From Candidatus Zhuqueibacterota bacterium (GTDB lineage: Bacteria; Zhuqueibacterota; Zhuqueibacteria; Zhuqueibacterales; Zhuqueibacteraceae): a stretch of 64,000 bases of DNA. The notes under the pieces are model-generated. The model made no database searches. It was not told where the DNA came from and worked only from the letters and a program-made list of their open reading frames with translations. Every line of letters starts with the position of its first letter. Positions within the stretch are counted from its first letter, which is position 1. Below, piece by piece: positions 23,646 through 32,946 of this stretch. The translations under genes and the position numbers were made by a program. The DNA lies in NCBI GenBank assembly GCA_022616415.1, contig JAKEEU010000131.1, positions 62,001 to 126,000 of the forward strand. The letters are read 5' to 3'.

Positions 23646-26552
23646 ATGAACCTCACCTCAGCGGAACAGCGGCTCAAAAAGCTGCTCAATGTTCTCGCGA
23701 GCGTCTACCTATTGGCCGTCTTCGTCTTCATGCTCGGGCCAGTGGTCGGGCCGTTCAAAGATTTCTTCAAACAACTTCCTTTCGTCTCCAACTCGGTCGT
23801 CGTGGCCAGCCTGCTGATGCTGCTTTGCCGCTACGCGGCGGGCGATTTGCGCCGGCGCATCGACCTGGTGGCCATCTTCATCGCCGGCCACGTCATTGCG
23901 ATCGTCGGGATGCTGCTTTTTTTGATGTTTGCCGACACGAGCCGGAGCTGGCAATTCGGCTCGACCTCCTTGACCGCAGTGCTCGTGTTGTGGCTGGCCA
24001 TCGTCATCAATCTTGCGATCACGGTCGTTGCGCTCAATTTTTATCTCAAAGCGAAAGCCGTCAACCTCGCGCTCAACTTGCTCGCGCAGTGGAAGCAGCG
24101 CTTGTTCGATATGGGCCGGCGCGTTGCGAGCGCCTTCGGATTGTTGCGCCGTGAAAAGCTGCCCGCCGAAATCACCGCGGCGGAGCGCTGGCTGCAGCGC
24201 GTGCTCGTGGGTTTGGGCGTTTTCTTTGCGCTTGGCACGGCGAGTTACGTGGTTGGGACGTTTCTTTCGCTCACCAAAGACTTCTTCATCGCGCTGCCCT
24301 TTGTGGCCAATTCCGTTGTTAAAACCGGCGTATTGGCGATGCTCAGTTTTTACATCACGAAAGATCTGCGCGCCCGCATGTCGCTGGTGACGCTGATCGT
24401 TTTCAGCCATCTTCTTTCGATGGCGGTGCAGTTCTTCTTTATTTTCGCCACGGACACCGGCGTGGCTGTTACTTTTAGCGGCCGGCCCATGACCCTCAAC
24501 GGTATTCTCTGGCGTTCGATCATTCTGGATGGCGTGATCGCCGCCGGCCTAGTGATGGTTGAGCTTTCCGCTTGGAAAGCCCGGTTCAATTTGGTATTTT
24601 TGCGGCCCATCGAATTTCGGACGCTAATCGCGCTTGCCGAGGTCCTCGTAAGCGGCCCGGAGGAAAAAGTTCCGGCGGTCGAAATCGCCGCCAATGTCGA
24701 TGTTTACGTCAGCCGCATCAAAGCGCGCCGGCGCTGGGTTTATTACGTAGTGCTTTTCGGAACGTATTTGCACCCGCTCTTTTATTTCAAGGCGCCCTTT
24801 GCCGAATTGGACGAGGAAACGCGGCTGCACCATCTGAAAAAACATTTTTACAAGGACTCGCTCTGGCCTTTCCTGCCGGATTGGTGGAATCAACTCGTGC
24901 AGGCGATGATTCGAATTGGCAAGCAGCTCACTTACGTGGGCTATTACAATGATCCTCGTTCTTTCGAGTCGGTGGGATACAGCGTTTTTTCGGAGCGCTC
25001 GCGTTTCAAAAAACTCCCCATTCCCTCACCTAAAATTCACCCGCTTAAAGTCGATCGGCCCAGCGATCTCAACGCCGGCAGTCTGGAGACGGATATTTGC
25101 CTCATCGGCAGCGGCGCCGCCGGTGGAATTCTAGCCTATCATTTCGCCGAGGCTGGACACCAAGTTCTGCTGGTCGAGCGCGGCAAATACACTCAGCCCA
25201 GCGACATGACGCACGACGAGATCGATATGGTTGGCCGGCTCTACGCCGACGGCGTTTTTCAACAGACGACGGATTACCGCTTCACCGTGCTCCAGGGCAG
25301 TTGCGTCGGCGGCACGACGGTGGTGAATAATGCCGTTTGTTTTCCGCCGCCCGAGCACGTGCTCGCCCGCTGGAATGATCCAGGCCAGCACGACGCCGGG
25401 CTGGATTTGAAAGATCTGCAGAAGAGCATCGATTATATCAATGATTTCCTGCCTATAACCAGACAGGACCACGACAAACTGAATCCGTCCGGAAAAAAAT
25501 TTGTGGAGGGAATCCAGAAGTTGCGCAACAAGCACGGCTTCGAGGGCGAGATGGAAGTCGACGCCGTGCGCGCGAATATCAAGGATTGTTTGGGATGCGG
25601 CTATTGCAACATCGGTTGCGCGTATGGCAAGAAGCTGTCGATGCTCGACACGGCGCTGCCTTGGGCGCAAGAAAGATTTCCCGGCAAGCTCCGTATCGTG
25701 GCCGAGTGCGAGGTTCGCCGCTTTAATACGCAGGGCGATCGCGTGGTCAGCGTCGAGGCCAAAATGTCCGATGGCCGCAAATTGACGATTCACGCGAAAA
25801 AATACGTGCTCTCGGCCGGCGCCATCGCTTCCAGCTATTTGCTCTTAAGCAGCCAGGTTGGCCGGGATTTGCCGGTCGGGAAACAGTTCAGTTGCAACAT
25901 GGGGGCGGCGGTTACCGCCGAGTTTGACGAGAAGCTGAAAGCGTACGACGGTCTGCAAATTTCTCACTACGGCTTGCCCAAGCCCTGGCGCGGGTTCGTT
26001 TACGAGACCTGGTGGAATCCGCCGGTGGTGCAAGCTATCAGCATGCCGGGCTGGTTCGAAGATCATTACGAAAACATGCGGCGCTTCGATCACATGATGG
26101 GCGTGGGCATTCTGGTTGGGACCGCGAGCAACGGCCAGGTGAAACGCGCCCTCACCGGCGGCCCGGACCTCGCGTTCGTGCCGGAGAAACGCGATCTGAA
26201 GACATTGGGCGAAGGCCTCAAGCTGCTCGGCAAAATTCTCTTCGAGGCCGGCGCGCGCCGGGTGATGATCAACACCTGGATGTACGACGTCTTCAAGGAG
26301 CCGAAGGAGCTGGAGAAAATCGATAAGATCGTGCTGGATCCGACTTATATCACCCTGGGCAGCGGCCATCCGCAAGGCGGCAATGCCATGAGCAAGGATC
26401 CTAAACGCGGCGTCGTCGATCCGGATTTTCGCGTGCATGGCTACAGCAATCTGTATGTCTGCGACGCCAGCGTTTTTCCGGGCAGCTTGACCGTCAATCC
26501 GCAACAGACGGTGATGTCGTTGGCGCATTATGCGGCTTCGCGAATTGCGTGA
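23646..26552 (+). CDS. GMC-family FAD oxidoreductase fused to a duplicated membrane domain
   Basis: A 968-residue protein. Residues 1-330 contain two tandem copies of a four-helix membrane unit; each copy has the landmark KDFF-x-x-LPFV-x-NSVV and a following helix ending in R/K-DLR-x-R. A linker domain (about 340-470, WWNQLVQAMIRIGKQLTYVGYYNDP) resembles the region before the FAD domain in long-chain alcohol oxidases. Residues about 480-968 are a GMC oxidoreductase: FAD loop LIGSGAAGG, GGTTVVNNAVCF, a Cys cluster CLGCGYCNIGC at about 647-657, and the closing SGHPQGG and VNPQQTVMSLAHYAA. It probably oxidises a hydrophobic alcohol or sterol at the membrane. It heads a run of membrane-protein genes. 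Confidence 0.9.
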   Translation: MNLTSAEQRLKKLLNVLASVYLLAVFVFMLGPVVGPFKDFFKQLPFVSNSVVVASLLMLLCRYAAGDLRRRIDLVAIFIAGHVIAIVGMLLFLMFADTSRSWQFGSTSLTAVLVLWLAIVINLAITVVALNFYLKAKAVNLALNLLAQWKQRLFDMGRRVASAFGLLRREKLPAEITAAERWLQRVLVGLGVFFALGTASYVVGTFLSLTKDFFIALPFVANSVVKTGVLAMLSFYITKDLRARMSLVTLIVFSHLLSMAVQFFFIFATDTGVAVTFSGRPMTLNGILWRSIILDGVIAAGLVMVELSAWKARFNLVFLRPIEFRTLIALAEVLVSGPEEKVPAVEIAANVDVYVSRIKARRRWVYYVVLFGTYLHPLFYFKAPFAELDEETRLHHLKKHFYKDSLWPFLPDWWNQLVQAMIRIGKQLTYVGYYNDPRSFESVGYSVFSERSRFKKLPIPSPKIHPLKVDRPSDLNAGSLETDICLIGSGAAGGILAYHFAEAGHQVLLVERGKYTQPSDMTHDEIDMVGRLYADGVFQQTTDYRFTVLQGSCVGGTTVVNNAVCFPPPEHVLARWNDPGQHDAGLDLKDLQKSIDYINDFLPITRQDHDKLNPSGKKFVEGIQKLRNKHGFEGEMEVDAVRANIKDCLGCGYCNIGCAYGKKLSMLDTALPWAQERFPGKLRIVAECEVRRFNTQGDRVVSVEAKMSDGRKLTIHAKKYVLSAGAIASSYLLLSSQVGRDLPVGKQFSCNMGAAVTAEFDEKLKAYDGLQISHYGLPKPWRGFVYETWWNPPVVQAISMPGWFEDHYENMRRFDHMMGVGILVGTASNGQVKRALTGGPDLAFVPEKRDLKTLGEGLKLLGKILFEAGARRVMINTWMYDVFKEPKELEKIDKIVLDPTYITLGSGHPQGGNAMSKDPKRGVVDPDFRVHGYSNLYVCDASVFPGSLTVNPQQTVMSLAHYAASRIA

Positions 26553-26607
26553 TCGTGAAATAGAAAATTAAATTTCTACTTTTGTAAATCTCAACTGGAA
26601 GAGAATC

Positions 26608-27159
26608 ATGTACACCATCACCCCCCTGCGCGTGCTCGCGGTACTTCTGGTTTACGCCGCGCTGTTCGTGGTCATTCGCGCGTATAAAAAGAAAATCGAC
26701 CGCGACGAAAAAGAAACGTTCATCACGATTGCGCTGGCGTGGTCCGTGCCGGTTTTCATCGGCAACTACCTCTGCTACAAAATCGGCGTCATGAGCTTTC
26801 TGCCGTGGATCAACAACATCATCCACTGCTTCATTTGGATCGGCTTCTGTCTGTCGTGGCTTTATCTCGCCATCCGGGAAAAACAGCCGCTGTGGGTGCA
26901 ATTTCTCCTTATGGCCATCTTCAGCTTCATCGTGAAATTCGTCGAGCGCTACCTCTTCGGCACTTGGGAGCATCCTCACTTTTTTTACATCTTCAAAGGC
27001 AACGCCGCCTACATCATCGGCTGGTCGCTGTTCGACGGCGTGTATCCGCTCGTCACGATGTCCGGCTTGAAATTGCTCGCCTGGATCAAATTTATGCGCA
27101 AGCTGATGAAAATCATTTCTTGGTTCAAACGTTTGTTGCCCGGGTATATCCTGCCGTAA
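26608..27159 (+). CDS. Integral membrane protein of unknown function
   Basis: A 183-residue protein with about five predicted membrane helices, starting with VLAVLLVYAALFVVI. It contains KKKIDRDEKE in the first cytoplasmic loop and ERYLFGTWEHPHFFYIF between helices three and four. It begins 55 bases after the GMC oxidoreductase gene with GGAAGAG before the ATG, and is probably in the same transcript. No family was recognised. A role with the oxidoreductase (quinone, carrier or substrate access) is only suggested by position. Confidence 0.75.
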   Translation: MYTITPLRVLAVLLVYAALFVVIRAYKKKIDRDEKETFITIALAWSVPVFIGNYLCYKIGVMSFLPWINNIIHCFIWIGFCLSWLYLAIREKQPLWVQFLLMAIFSFIVKFVERYLFGTWEHPHFFYIFKGNAAYIIGWSLFDGVYPLVTMSGLKLLAWIKFMRKLMKIISWFKRLLPGYILP

Positions 27160-27170
27160 TTCACAACTTT

Positions 27171-27293
27171 GTAGTCCCGCCCCAATGTGGGGCGATGTCT
27201 GAATATAGAGTTTATCGGCTTCGACAGCAGCCCACCCCGTCCCGCGTCCCTAAAAAGCCAAGGAGACGGGGCGGGACAAGGGGCTGGGACTAC
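27171..27293. repeat. 123-bp palindromic element with GTAGTCCC ends
   Basis: Terminal repeats GTAGTCCC/GGGACTAC enclose the hairpin GCCCCA-ATG-TGGGGC and a longer GC-rich stem (ACCCCGTCCCGC against ACGGGGCGGGAC). It sits between two membrane-protein genes and may be a MITE or act as a transcript-processing structure. Confidence 0.65.
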
Positions 27294-27358
27294 GAAAAAC
27301 GCTTTTTTAACGGACCCTAAGACGTAAAGGCACTTTTGTATTTCTTTGGAGGTGTGTG

Positions 27359-27778
27359 ATGAGCAAACGATTAAAAATTGCCGTCTATCTGCTGTACGTG
27401 ATCCTGATCTTTCTGGCCGCGATCTGGATTTTTGGCGTTATGCGCAACTGGGAAGCCATGCAGGAGAAACCGGTGCGGATCGCCTATTTTCTCTGCGACT
27501 ACACCATCGTCATCCCGCTCGGTTTTATCGCCGGCTTCGGCCTCAAAGCCGGAAAACGTTGGGCGCATTACCTTTTCGTCTTCGTTCTCGGCGCCCTGCT
27601 CTTCGACACCGCCCATCAGGTCTACTACCTGTTTTGGGACAACTATTTTGGCGTCCCATTGATTTATGCTGGGCTGCTTTTGTTGGTCGTCGTTATTTAC
27701 ACCGTTTTCGCCTTCAAAGCCGCCCAAGTGAAAAAGCTGATCGACATCAACTTGCGAGGAGAAGAAAATGCGAGATAA
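27359..27778 (+). CDS. Four-helix membrane protein, paralogue A
   Basis: A 139-residue protein with four predicted membrane helices. The ATG at 27359 follows GGAGGTG at a good distance. Landmarks are FGVMRNWE after the first helix, GKRWAHYLFVFVLGALL in the third and WDNYFGV in the following loop. The gene at 28643 shares these three landmarks, so the two are paralogues. Its stop overlaps the next start by eleven bases, which indicates coupling. Confidence 0.75.
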   Translation: MSKRLKIAVYLLYVILIFLAAIWIFGVMRNWEAMQEKPVRIAYFLCDYTIVIPLGFIAGFGLKAGKRWAHYLFVFVLGALLFDTAHQVYYLFWDNYFGVPLIYAGLLLLVVVIYTVFAFKAAQVKKLIDINLRGEENAR

Positions 27779-28478
27779 AAATTTGGTCAGAATCGGGGGA
27801 TTTAGCGCCCTGCTTTACGTCGCGCTGTCCGTGGTTGGGAATGTGATGCATACCCCGCTGCCGCGGGATCCCGCCGAGATGTTGAATACTATCGCGCACA
27901 GCGGGCCATGGGTTGTCGCGCACATCGTTCTCACGAGCACTTACTTCGTCGTTGTGCCCATGCTAATCGGCATTACCGCTTCTTTCCGCGAGGAGACCAC
28001 AGTGGCTGGAATCGTCACACCCTTTGGCAAAGTCCCCAATCTCATCCGGATTGTCGTGCCGCTGGTTCTCGTCTGTGCGGCTATAGGCATCGTGCAAATC
28101 TCGACGCATTTGACCATCTTTCATACGTTGGCGATGAAATACCTGGCCGCGACCGAGGCAGCGGTCAAAGATAACATCATTTTGATCTATCAGGTGATGT
28201 GGCCTTTCAATGTCGCTTTGGAGTTCGCGCATCTCTTCGTGATTTATCTGGTCATTCTCGCCATTTCAATCGCGCTGTTCCGCGAAGAGATTTATCCCAA
28301 GTGGGTGGCCTGGCTCGGGATCGTTGGCGGCGTCGTGGCTGAGACCGGCCTGATATGGGGCGAGATCATTTTGGGCGGCTCAGGCGTAACCGGCAGCTTG
28401 ATTTTTGGCGTGAGCTTGCTCCCCATGATGGTCTGGATTCTTGCCGTTGCCATCGTCTTGATTCGGCGCACCAGATAA
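27768..28478 (+). CDS. DUF4386-like integral membrane protein
   Basis: A 236-residue protein with about six predicted membrane helices. The start RIGGFSALLYVALSVVGNV and the pattern of helices with a central KYLAATEAAV loop fit the DUF4386 group of small integral membrane proteins, whose function is unknown. It overlaps the upstream paralogue-A gene and belongs to the same run. Confidence 0.7.
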   Translation: MRDKNLVRIGGFSALLYVALSVVGNVMHTPLPRDPAEMLNTIAHSGPWVVAHIVLTSTYFVVVPMLIGITASFREETTVAGIVTPFGKVPNLIRIVVPLVLVCAAIGIVQISTHLTIFHTLAMKYLAATEAAVKDNIILIYQVMWPFNVALEFAHLFVIYLVILAISIALFREEIYPKWVAWLGIVGGVVAETGLIWGEIILGGSGVTGSLIFGVSLLPMMVWILAVAIVLIRRTR

Positions 28479-28642
28479 TTGTAACTATCCGACGAGGAAG
28501 AATTTTCCCAACCGATAGAAACAACGCAACGGATAAAAAATTTTATATCAATTGTGTTGTTTCAATCCATTGGAGAAACTTGCTCTGGTTGCTTACACAG
28601 TTACACAACATTCTATATCAAATATAAATGAGGAGAGTTCGC

Positions 28643-29092
28643 ATGCGTAAGCCTTTGAAAATTTCAGTGGCCATTATGTTCGGATTGCTGCTTTTGGTCA
28701 GCGTCGGGTGGGTCTTTGCAATCATGCGCAACTGGAGCGAGATTGTCTCGCGTCCATCGCGGCTCACCCAGCTCATCGCCGATGTTCTCGCCATCATCGT
28801 GCCGGGCCTGATTGCGGTCATCGGCGTATGGGCTAAAAAGCGTTGGGCGCATTCTTTATTCATCTTGGTTCTGGGCGCTTCGCTCTATGCCTTCGTCTTC
28901 AACGTCACGTATTTGCGCTTCGATAATTACTTCGGCGTCTCCTGGTTTATTCCAATGGCGTTTCTGCTGGCCTTCATGGTCTACACGATCTACGCGCTCC
29001 GGGCTTTACATAAAGATGACGACGCGGGATGGTTAAGTTGGCTCTTCGGACGACGGCGAGGCGTTGGCATCGATAACCAGCTTTCAGCCTGA
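28643..29092 (+). CDS. Four-helix membrane protein, paralogue B
   Basis: A 149-residue protein. The ATG at 28643 is preferred to one five codons upstream because GAGGAGAG precedes it. It matches the gene at 27359 in layout: FAIMRNWSEI after helix one, KKRWAHSLFILVLGASLY in helix three, then FDNYFGVSW. The C-terminal tail is charged and about 35 residues long. Its stop is seven bases before the next start. It is probably a local duplication with the DUF4386-like gene between the copies. Confidence 0.75.
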   Translation: MRKPLKISVAIMFGLLLLVSVGWVFAIMRNWSEIVSRPSRLTQLIADVLAIIVPGLIAVIGVWAKKRWAHSLFILVLGASLYAFVFNVTYLRFDNYFGVSWFIPMAFLLAFMVYTIYALRALHKDDDAGWLSWLFGRRRGVGIDNQLSA

Positions 29093-29098
29093 GGCCGT

Positions 29099-29479
29099 AT
29101 GCGCAAAAAAAACTTGATGGACTGGGTCGCCCTCGCGATTGCGGTGATCACGATACTCAGCGGCCTTGCCCAGATCGTCGCTCATCGCGCCGTTTTGTCC
29201 ATGCTGCAGGTCACGATTTCGCCGGAAACCGTCTATCTCTTCATTGTGATCAGCCTGCACACGAGCCTTTTCGGCGCCGCCTTGTTGCATGCGCTCTTGT
29301 TGCGCCAACGCCAAACCGTGATTGTCTTCTGGGCGAGCGTACAAAAAGTCATTGGCGCTGCCGCGGTTTTCGGCGCCGCGTTAAATGGCATCATCGCCCG
29401 CTCCGCCTTGCTGGCGGCGGGATACGATTTTTTGGCGGGAATCTTTATCTTTGGATACTGGATCATTATCAGGGATTAA
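29099..29479 (+). CDS. Small integral membrane protein
   Basis: A 126-residue protein with four predicted membrane helices and almost no soluble part (LAIAVITILSGLAQIV, VYLFIVISLHTSLFGAALLHALL, GAAAVFGAALNGII, FLAGIFIFGYWIII). No family is recognised. It lies between paralogue B and the next membrane gene with gaps of 6 and 16 bases, so it is part of the operon-like run. Confidence 0.7.
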   Translation: MRKKNLMDWVALAIAVITILSGLAQIVAHRAVLSMLQVTISPETVYLFIVISLHTSLFGAALLHALLLRQRQTVIVFWASVQKVIGAAAVFGAALNGIIARSALLAAGYDFLAGIFIFGYWIIIRD

Positions 29480-29495
29480 GCACAGGAGACATTTT

Positions 29496-29930
29496 ATGTT
29501 GAGTGAAAAAAATACGAAACTCATCAATCTCATCTTGCTCGCTTTTGTTGGCCTGGATCTCATTTATACTGTTATTGTCTTTTTCTTTCCAGAGCTGTGG
29601 TTTAAAACCATTCACGGCACCTCCTATTCCGGCACCCAAGGTCTCTTGCAACGCACCGGCGCGATGTGGGCGGCCTTCACGCTATTTCAACTCATCGCTT
29701 ATTTAAACTGGAAGGAAAAACCGTATTGGCTGGCCATCATTGCCGGGCTGCGCTTTAGCGAGCTCGCGGCGGACTGGACGTATTTATATTTTGCGCAAGA
29801 CCTCAGCTTCCTCGGGCGCATCAGCTTGTTCGTCTCGACGCCGACAAATATGCTGGTAAGCTGGATTTTTTTCAAAGCCTTTGTGACGTCCGAGCAGATG
29901 GCGCGCGGGCCGAAAAAGCCGCCGGCATAA
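29496..29930 (+). CDS. Integral membrane protein of unknown function
   Basis: A 144-residue protein with about four membrane helices. The ATG at 29496 follows AGGAGA. Landmarks are FFPELWFKTIHGTSYSGTQGLLQRTGAMWAAF and GLRFSELAADWTYLYFAQDLSF, which look conserved because of their polar and aromatic content inside helices. No family name can be given. It continues the run after the GMC oxidoreductase. Confidence 0.72.
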   Translation: MLSEKNTKLINLILLAFVGLDLIYTVIVFFFPELWFKTIHGTSYSGTQGLLQRTGAMWAAFTLFQLIAYLNWKEKPYWLAIIAGLRFSELAADWTYLYFAQDLSFLGRISLFVSTPTNMLVSWIFFKAFVTSEQMARGPKKPPA

Positions 29931-29966
29931 AAAGCGTTTGCTAAAGCTCAAACGTAGGTTCGGGTA

Positions 29967-30908
29967 ATGAAATTGCTCATAAGTAAAAGGCTGCTGGTGT
30001 TCACACTCGTCTTGCTCCTTCTGATCGTCTCGTATTTTTACTTCGATAGCAAGTCACAGGAGTTGGATGCCGAGGCACGTTCTTTGGTCACGGGCAAATT
30101 TGTGAAGTTGCCGGATGGAATCGTGCATTATGATCTCGCTAACCCATTGGATGGCAAGACTGTCGTTTTGATCCATGGCTTCTCCGTTCCGTATTTCATT
30201 TGGGACCGAAATTTCGAAGCTTTGACGCAGGCTGATTTTCGCGTTCTGCGCTTTGATTTGTACGGTCGCGGTTATTCCGATCGGCCGAATGTTGCGTACA
30301 ATCCGGATTTTTTTGATCGCCAGTTGGTGAACCTGCTTGCGGCTCTGGAGATCAAAGGTCTCGTGGATTTGGTGGGAATTTCTATGGGGAGCATGATCGC
30401 AGCAACCTTCACGGACCGCCATCCGGAAAGAGTTCGCAAGCTCTGTCTGATTGATCCGGGCGGTTTCCCCGTCAAGGTTCCGTTTACCGGCAAGCTTGCG
30501 AGGTTGCCGGTTCTGGGTGAGTTTATCATGAATGTGTTTGGGGAAAGCACGCTGATTGCCATGCAGAAAAAAGATTTTTACAGAACGGAGCAATGCCCGG
30601 ACGAATATTTGGAAAAGTATCGCGCGCCGATGAAATTTAAAGGATTCAAGCGTGCCATACTCTCGAGCTTGCGAAACATGCCCCTTAATGACATGGTCGA
30701 AACCTACGAGCGCGTCGGAAAACAGCAACGTCCGGTGCTTTTGATCTGGGGCCGCGAAGACCAAACCACACCTTTTGCCAACAGTGAACAAGCGAGGCGC
30801 GCTTTACCGCAGGCGGAATTCCATGCGATTGATGAAGCAGGCCATGTTCCACATTACGAACGACCAGAGATTGTCAACCCGGTTTTAGTAGATTTTTTGA
30901 TGCGATAA
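29967..30908 (+). CDS. Membrane-anchored alpha/beta hydrolase
   Basis: A 313-residue protein with an N-terminal membrane anchor (LLVFTLVLLLLIVSYFYF) and an alpha/beta-hydrolase fold. The oxyanion region is LIHGFSVPYFIWD. The nucleophile is the Ser in GISMGSM, the acid the Asp in WGREDQTTP and the His in DEAGHVPHYE. The enzyme probably acts on an ester or another hydrophobic substrate at the outer face of the membrane. It closes the plus-strand run that begins with the GMC oxidoreductase, 36 bases after the previous gene. Confidence 0.88.
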   Translation: MKLLISKRLLVFTLVLLLLIVSYFYFDSKSQELDAEARSLVTGKFVKLPDGIVHYDLANPLDGKTVVLIHGFSVPYFIWDRNFEALTQADFRVLRFDLYGRGYSDRPNVAYNPDFFDRQLVNLLAALEIKGLVDLVGISMGSMIAATFTDRHPERVRKLCLIDPGGFPVKVPFTGKLARLPVLGEFIMNVFGESTLIAMQKKDFYRTEQCPDEYLEKYRAPMKFKGFKRAILSSLRNMPLNDMVETYERVGKQQRPVLLIWGREDQTTPFANSEQARRALPQAEFHAIDEAGHVPHYERPEIVNPVLVDFLMR

Positions 30909-30962
30909 AAGGCGGTTGCTCGAAGGGCTCAATTTTTTGGCATGTTTCAAAAATCTGCGGGG

Positions 30963-31637
30963 CTAATCACGCAGACGCAGAATAAGAACCACCTCACTCT
31001 CTGATTTCGGCAGCCGCTCTTTTCGCGGCGAGAATTTGGTCGCGCCGGTGGCATAGTCGCGCACCGTGTAAGCCGCGTTCCCCACTTTAGAGCCGGGGCA
31101 GGAATACAGGCACACCAGGCACCCCGAATGCCAGTGATGAATCAAATCACGGTTCCCGCCAAAACGAAAATCCAAGCCTCGGCTGCCGGGGTCGTCGAGC
31201 AATTCGGCCAGCGGCTTCGGTTCGGACAATTCTTTCCACCACACTAAAATTTCCACCGGCGTTCCCGCAATGTGCGTCTGCGGCGCGGGGTGCTTGGGGT
31301 CGTTGCGTTTGTCCCAAGCGTCCATTGTCAAATTATTGCCGGCGATCGCGCCGACACTTTCCAAAGCCGCAATCAAAGTTGTATCCGGCACTGGCGTTGA
31401 AAACAACGCCTCGCGCGCGGCACGGCCATCATCCCAAACCAGCAAATGATAATTGGGGACGAACCGCAGAAAGCCGCTGAACTTGCCCGGATGATAAACG
31501 GCCAGGACGCGCACCTCCTGCCGCAGCGAGTCCACCACCAACGGCGTGGAAGCACCGGGGAATCTTACTTGATGCTCTTGCGCTATTGCCGGCGCAGCAA
31601 TGATAAAAATAAAACACCAACTGATCAAAATCTTCAT
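30963..31637 (-). CDS. YdjY-like exported protein
   Basis: A 224-residue protein. The internal ATG at 31637 gives a clean signal peptide (KILISWCFIFIIAAPAIAQ), so it is preferred to a start 37 codons upstream. The mature part fits the YdjY domain: HPGKFSGFLRFVPNYHLLVW, then a helix ALFSTPVPDTTLIAALESVGA, and a strand GTPVEILVWW. The C-terminal third contains HWHSGCLVCLYSCPG, whose Cys-x-x-Cys-x-x-x-Cys may bind a metal or a cluster. It converges with the plus-strand hydrolase gene. Confidence 0.7.
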   Translation of the reverse strand: MKILISWCFIFIIAAPAIAQEHQVRFPGASTPLVVDSLRQEVRVLAVYHPGKFSGFLRFVPNYHLLVWDDGRAAREALFSTPVPDTTLIAALESVGAIAGNNLTMDAWDKRNDPKHPAPQTHIAGTPVEILVWWKELSEPKPLAELLDDPGSRGLDFRFGGNRDLIHHWHSGCLVCLYSCPGSKVGNAAYTVRDYATGATKFSPRKERLPKSESEVVLILRLRD

Positions 31638-31751
31638 TCTCGCCCGTCTACGGATTCGGACTGTTCGCAATGTAACCACGAGGGACAAAGCGCAATGAAT
31701 GGAAAAAATTAAAAACGGCTTTTTCCGTTGCTCAATTTGTTTCACCAATTG

Positions 31752-32192
31752 CTAACGTAGATTATACAAACAGAGCAACGCCGCCCAGCCTGACGGCAAC
31801 GAAGTCGGCGCTTTCTCTAATTCCTGCCCATACTTGACGGCCATTTCCAAAAAGAATTTGGCGTGGAAAAAAGCTTCGACGAAGACTCGTGTATGGGCCG
31901 TCCAATTGCGGTTGTGTTCCATCTCAAATTTCTTGCCGCTCGCACCGGCCTGATAAATCTCCTCAAATTCCTTGCAAAACGTTGTGCCTTCCGGCGCGAT
32001 GCGCTTTAGCGCCTCGACAATTTTTCCGGTCTCATCTTGAAGCCAGTAGACCTTGAAGGACTGATGATAAAAGCGATAGATCGGATCTTCGTAGAACCAG
32101 TGAGAATTCATTTCGTTCAAGAGAGCCACAAGCTCGGGCAAATGTGACTTGATGTTGGCAAGCAGCTCGTTGTCTTTATGTAGCGGATCCAT
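31752..32192 (-). CDS. Helical protein of unknown function
   Basis: A 146-residue soluble protein, largely alpha-helical and rich in aromatic residues (MNSHWFYEDPIYRFYHQSFKV, HTRVFVEAFFHAKFFLEMAV). No domain was recognised and there is no signal peptide. It stands 115 bases upstream of the YdjY-like start, on the same strand. Confidence 0.6.
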   Translation of the reverse strand: MDPLHKDNELLANIKSHLPELVALLNEMNSHWFYEDPIYRFYHQSFKVYWLQDETGKIVEALKRIAPEGTTFCKEFEEIYQAGASGKKFEMEHNRNWTAHTRVFVEAFFHAKFFLEMAVKYGQELEKAPTSLPSGWAALLCLYNLR

Positions 32193-32286
32193 GGCGCCTT
32201 GAACCTTAGTATTCGTTGGCTTCTTGCTTTTATTTGTAGGAAGTTAGCTTTTTTGACTTTCACCAAACTTTCTTCCACCATATCAG

Positions 32287-32946
32287 TCATTTTCGCTTAT
32301 TCATTTCTTCGATCCGTGCTTTTATTTCAGCTAGCGTAGGCACGTTTAACTTCCTTCGATCCTCATCCGTTACAGCCGTCGTATCCACCTCATACAAGAC
32401 CCATTGCTCACCTTGTTTCGTGTATTGGGTACCGTACCATTGGGGCTTGCCTTGAATCTGTAGATACCGATCCCAAGACATCGCTATCATCTGCTTTGCG
32501 AGAGTATTTGTGGTGTCAAGCCCAACCGCTTTGATCGCTAAATCATGAGCCATTCTGTAATCGTTTGTATCAGCACCATGCTGAAAGACCATCGCTGCAT
32601 GGCAGTAATCTGTAGAGGTCTTGACTTCCTCAGCGTCAAGCATTTCCCTCACACGTACACGTCGCAGACTGTCGCGTTGACTAATCGCCTTCCAGTCTAT
32701 ATCCTCAAATAAACCCGACCTGTCTGCTTGATCCTGTTCGTACAGCTTAGTAAGCTCGGCGTTATCGGAAAGTTTTATTTTAGAATCTGGCAAATTATTA
32801 TTTTCCGTACAGCCGATTAAGGCAGATGCTATCGCAAATGCTACAAATATGTTCCAAATCATGGTAGTCGAAAGGTTGATACGCTTCACCGATGTTGCTC
32901 CTGCACTACCCAGCTTTTCCTCGGGTTCCTCTTTGCGCATTTCCAT
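32287..32946 (-). CDS. DUF6624-like lipoprotein
   Basis: A 219-residue protein. A hydrophobic segment ending ALIGC gives a lipobox, though it begins about 25 residues from the first Met, so a later start is possible. The mature part follows the DUF6624 pattern: EQDQADR near the start, RDSLRRVRVREML, YCHAAMVFQHG, DYRMAHDLAIKAV, MIAMSWDRYL, GKPQWYGTQY and VTDEDRRKLNVP. These proteins are uncharacterised. Base composition is more AT-rich than the surroundings. Confidence 0.7.
   Translation of the reverse strand: MEMRKEEPEEKLGSAGATSVKRINLSTTMIWNIFVAFAIASALIGCTENNNLPDSKIKLSDNAELTKLYEQDQADRSGLFEDIDWKAISQRDSLRRVRVREMLDAEEVKTSTDYCHAAMVFQHGADTNDYRMAHDLAIKAVGLDTTNTLAKQMIAMSWDRYLQIQGKPQWYGTQYTKQGEQWVLYEVDTTAVTDEDRRKLNVPTLAEIKARIEEMNKRK

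Noticed and set aside
29385..29495. N-terminal extension of the membrane gene at 29496
   Set aside because: It overlaps the previous gene, and the ATG at 29496 has AGGAGA upstream and begins the hydrophobic pattern.
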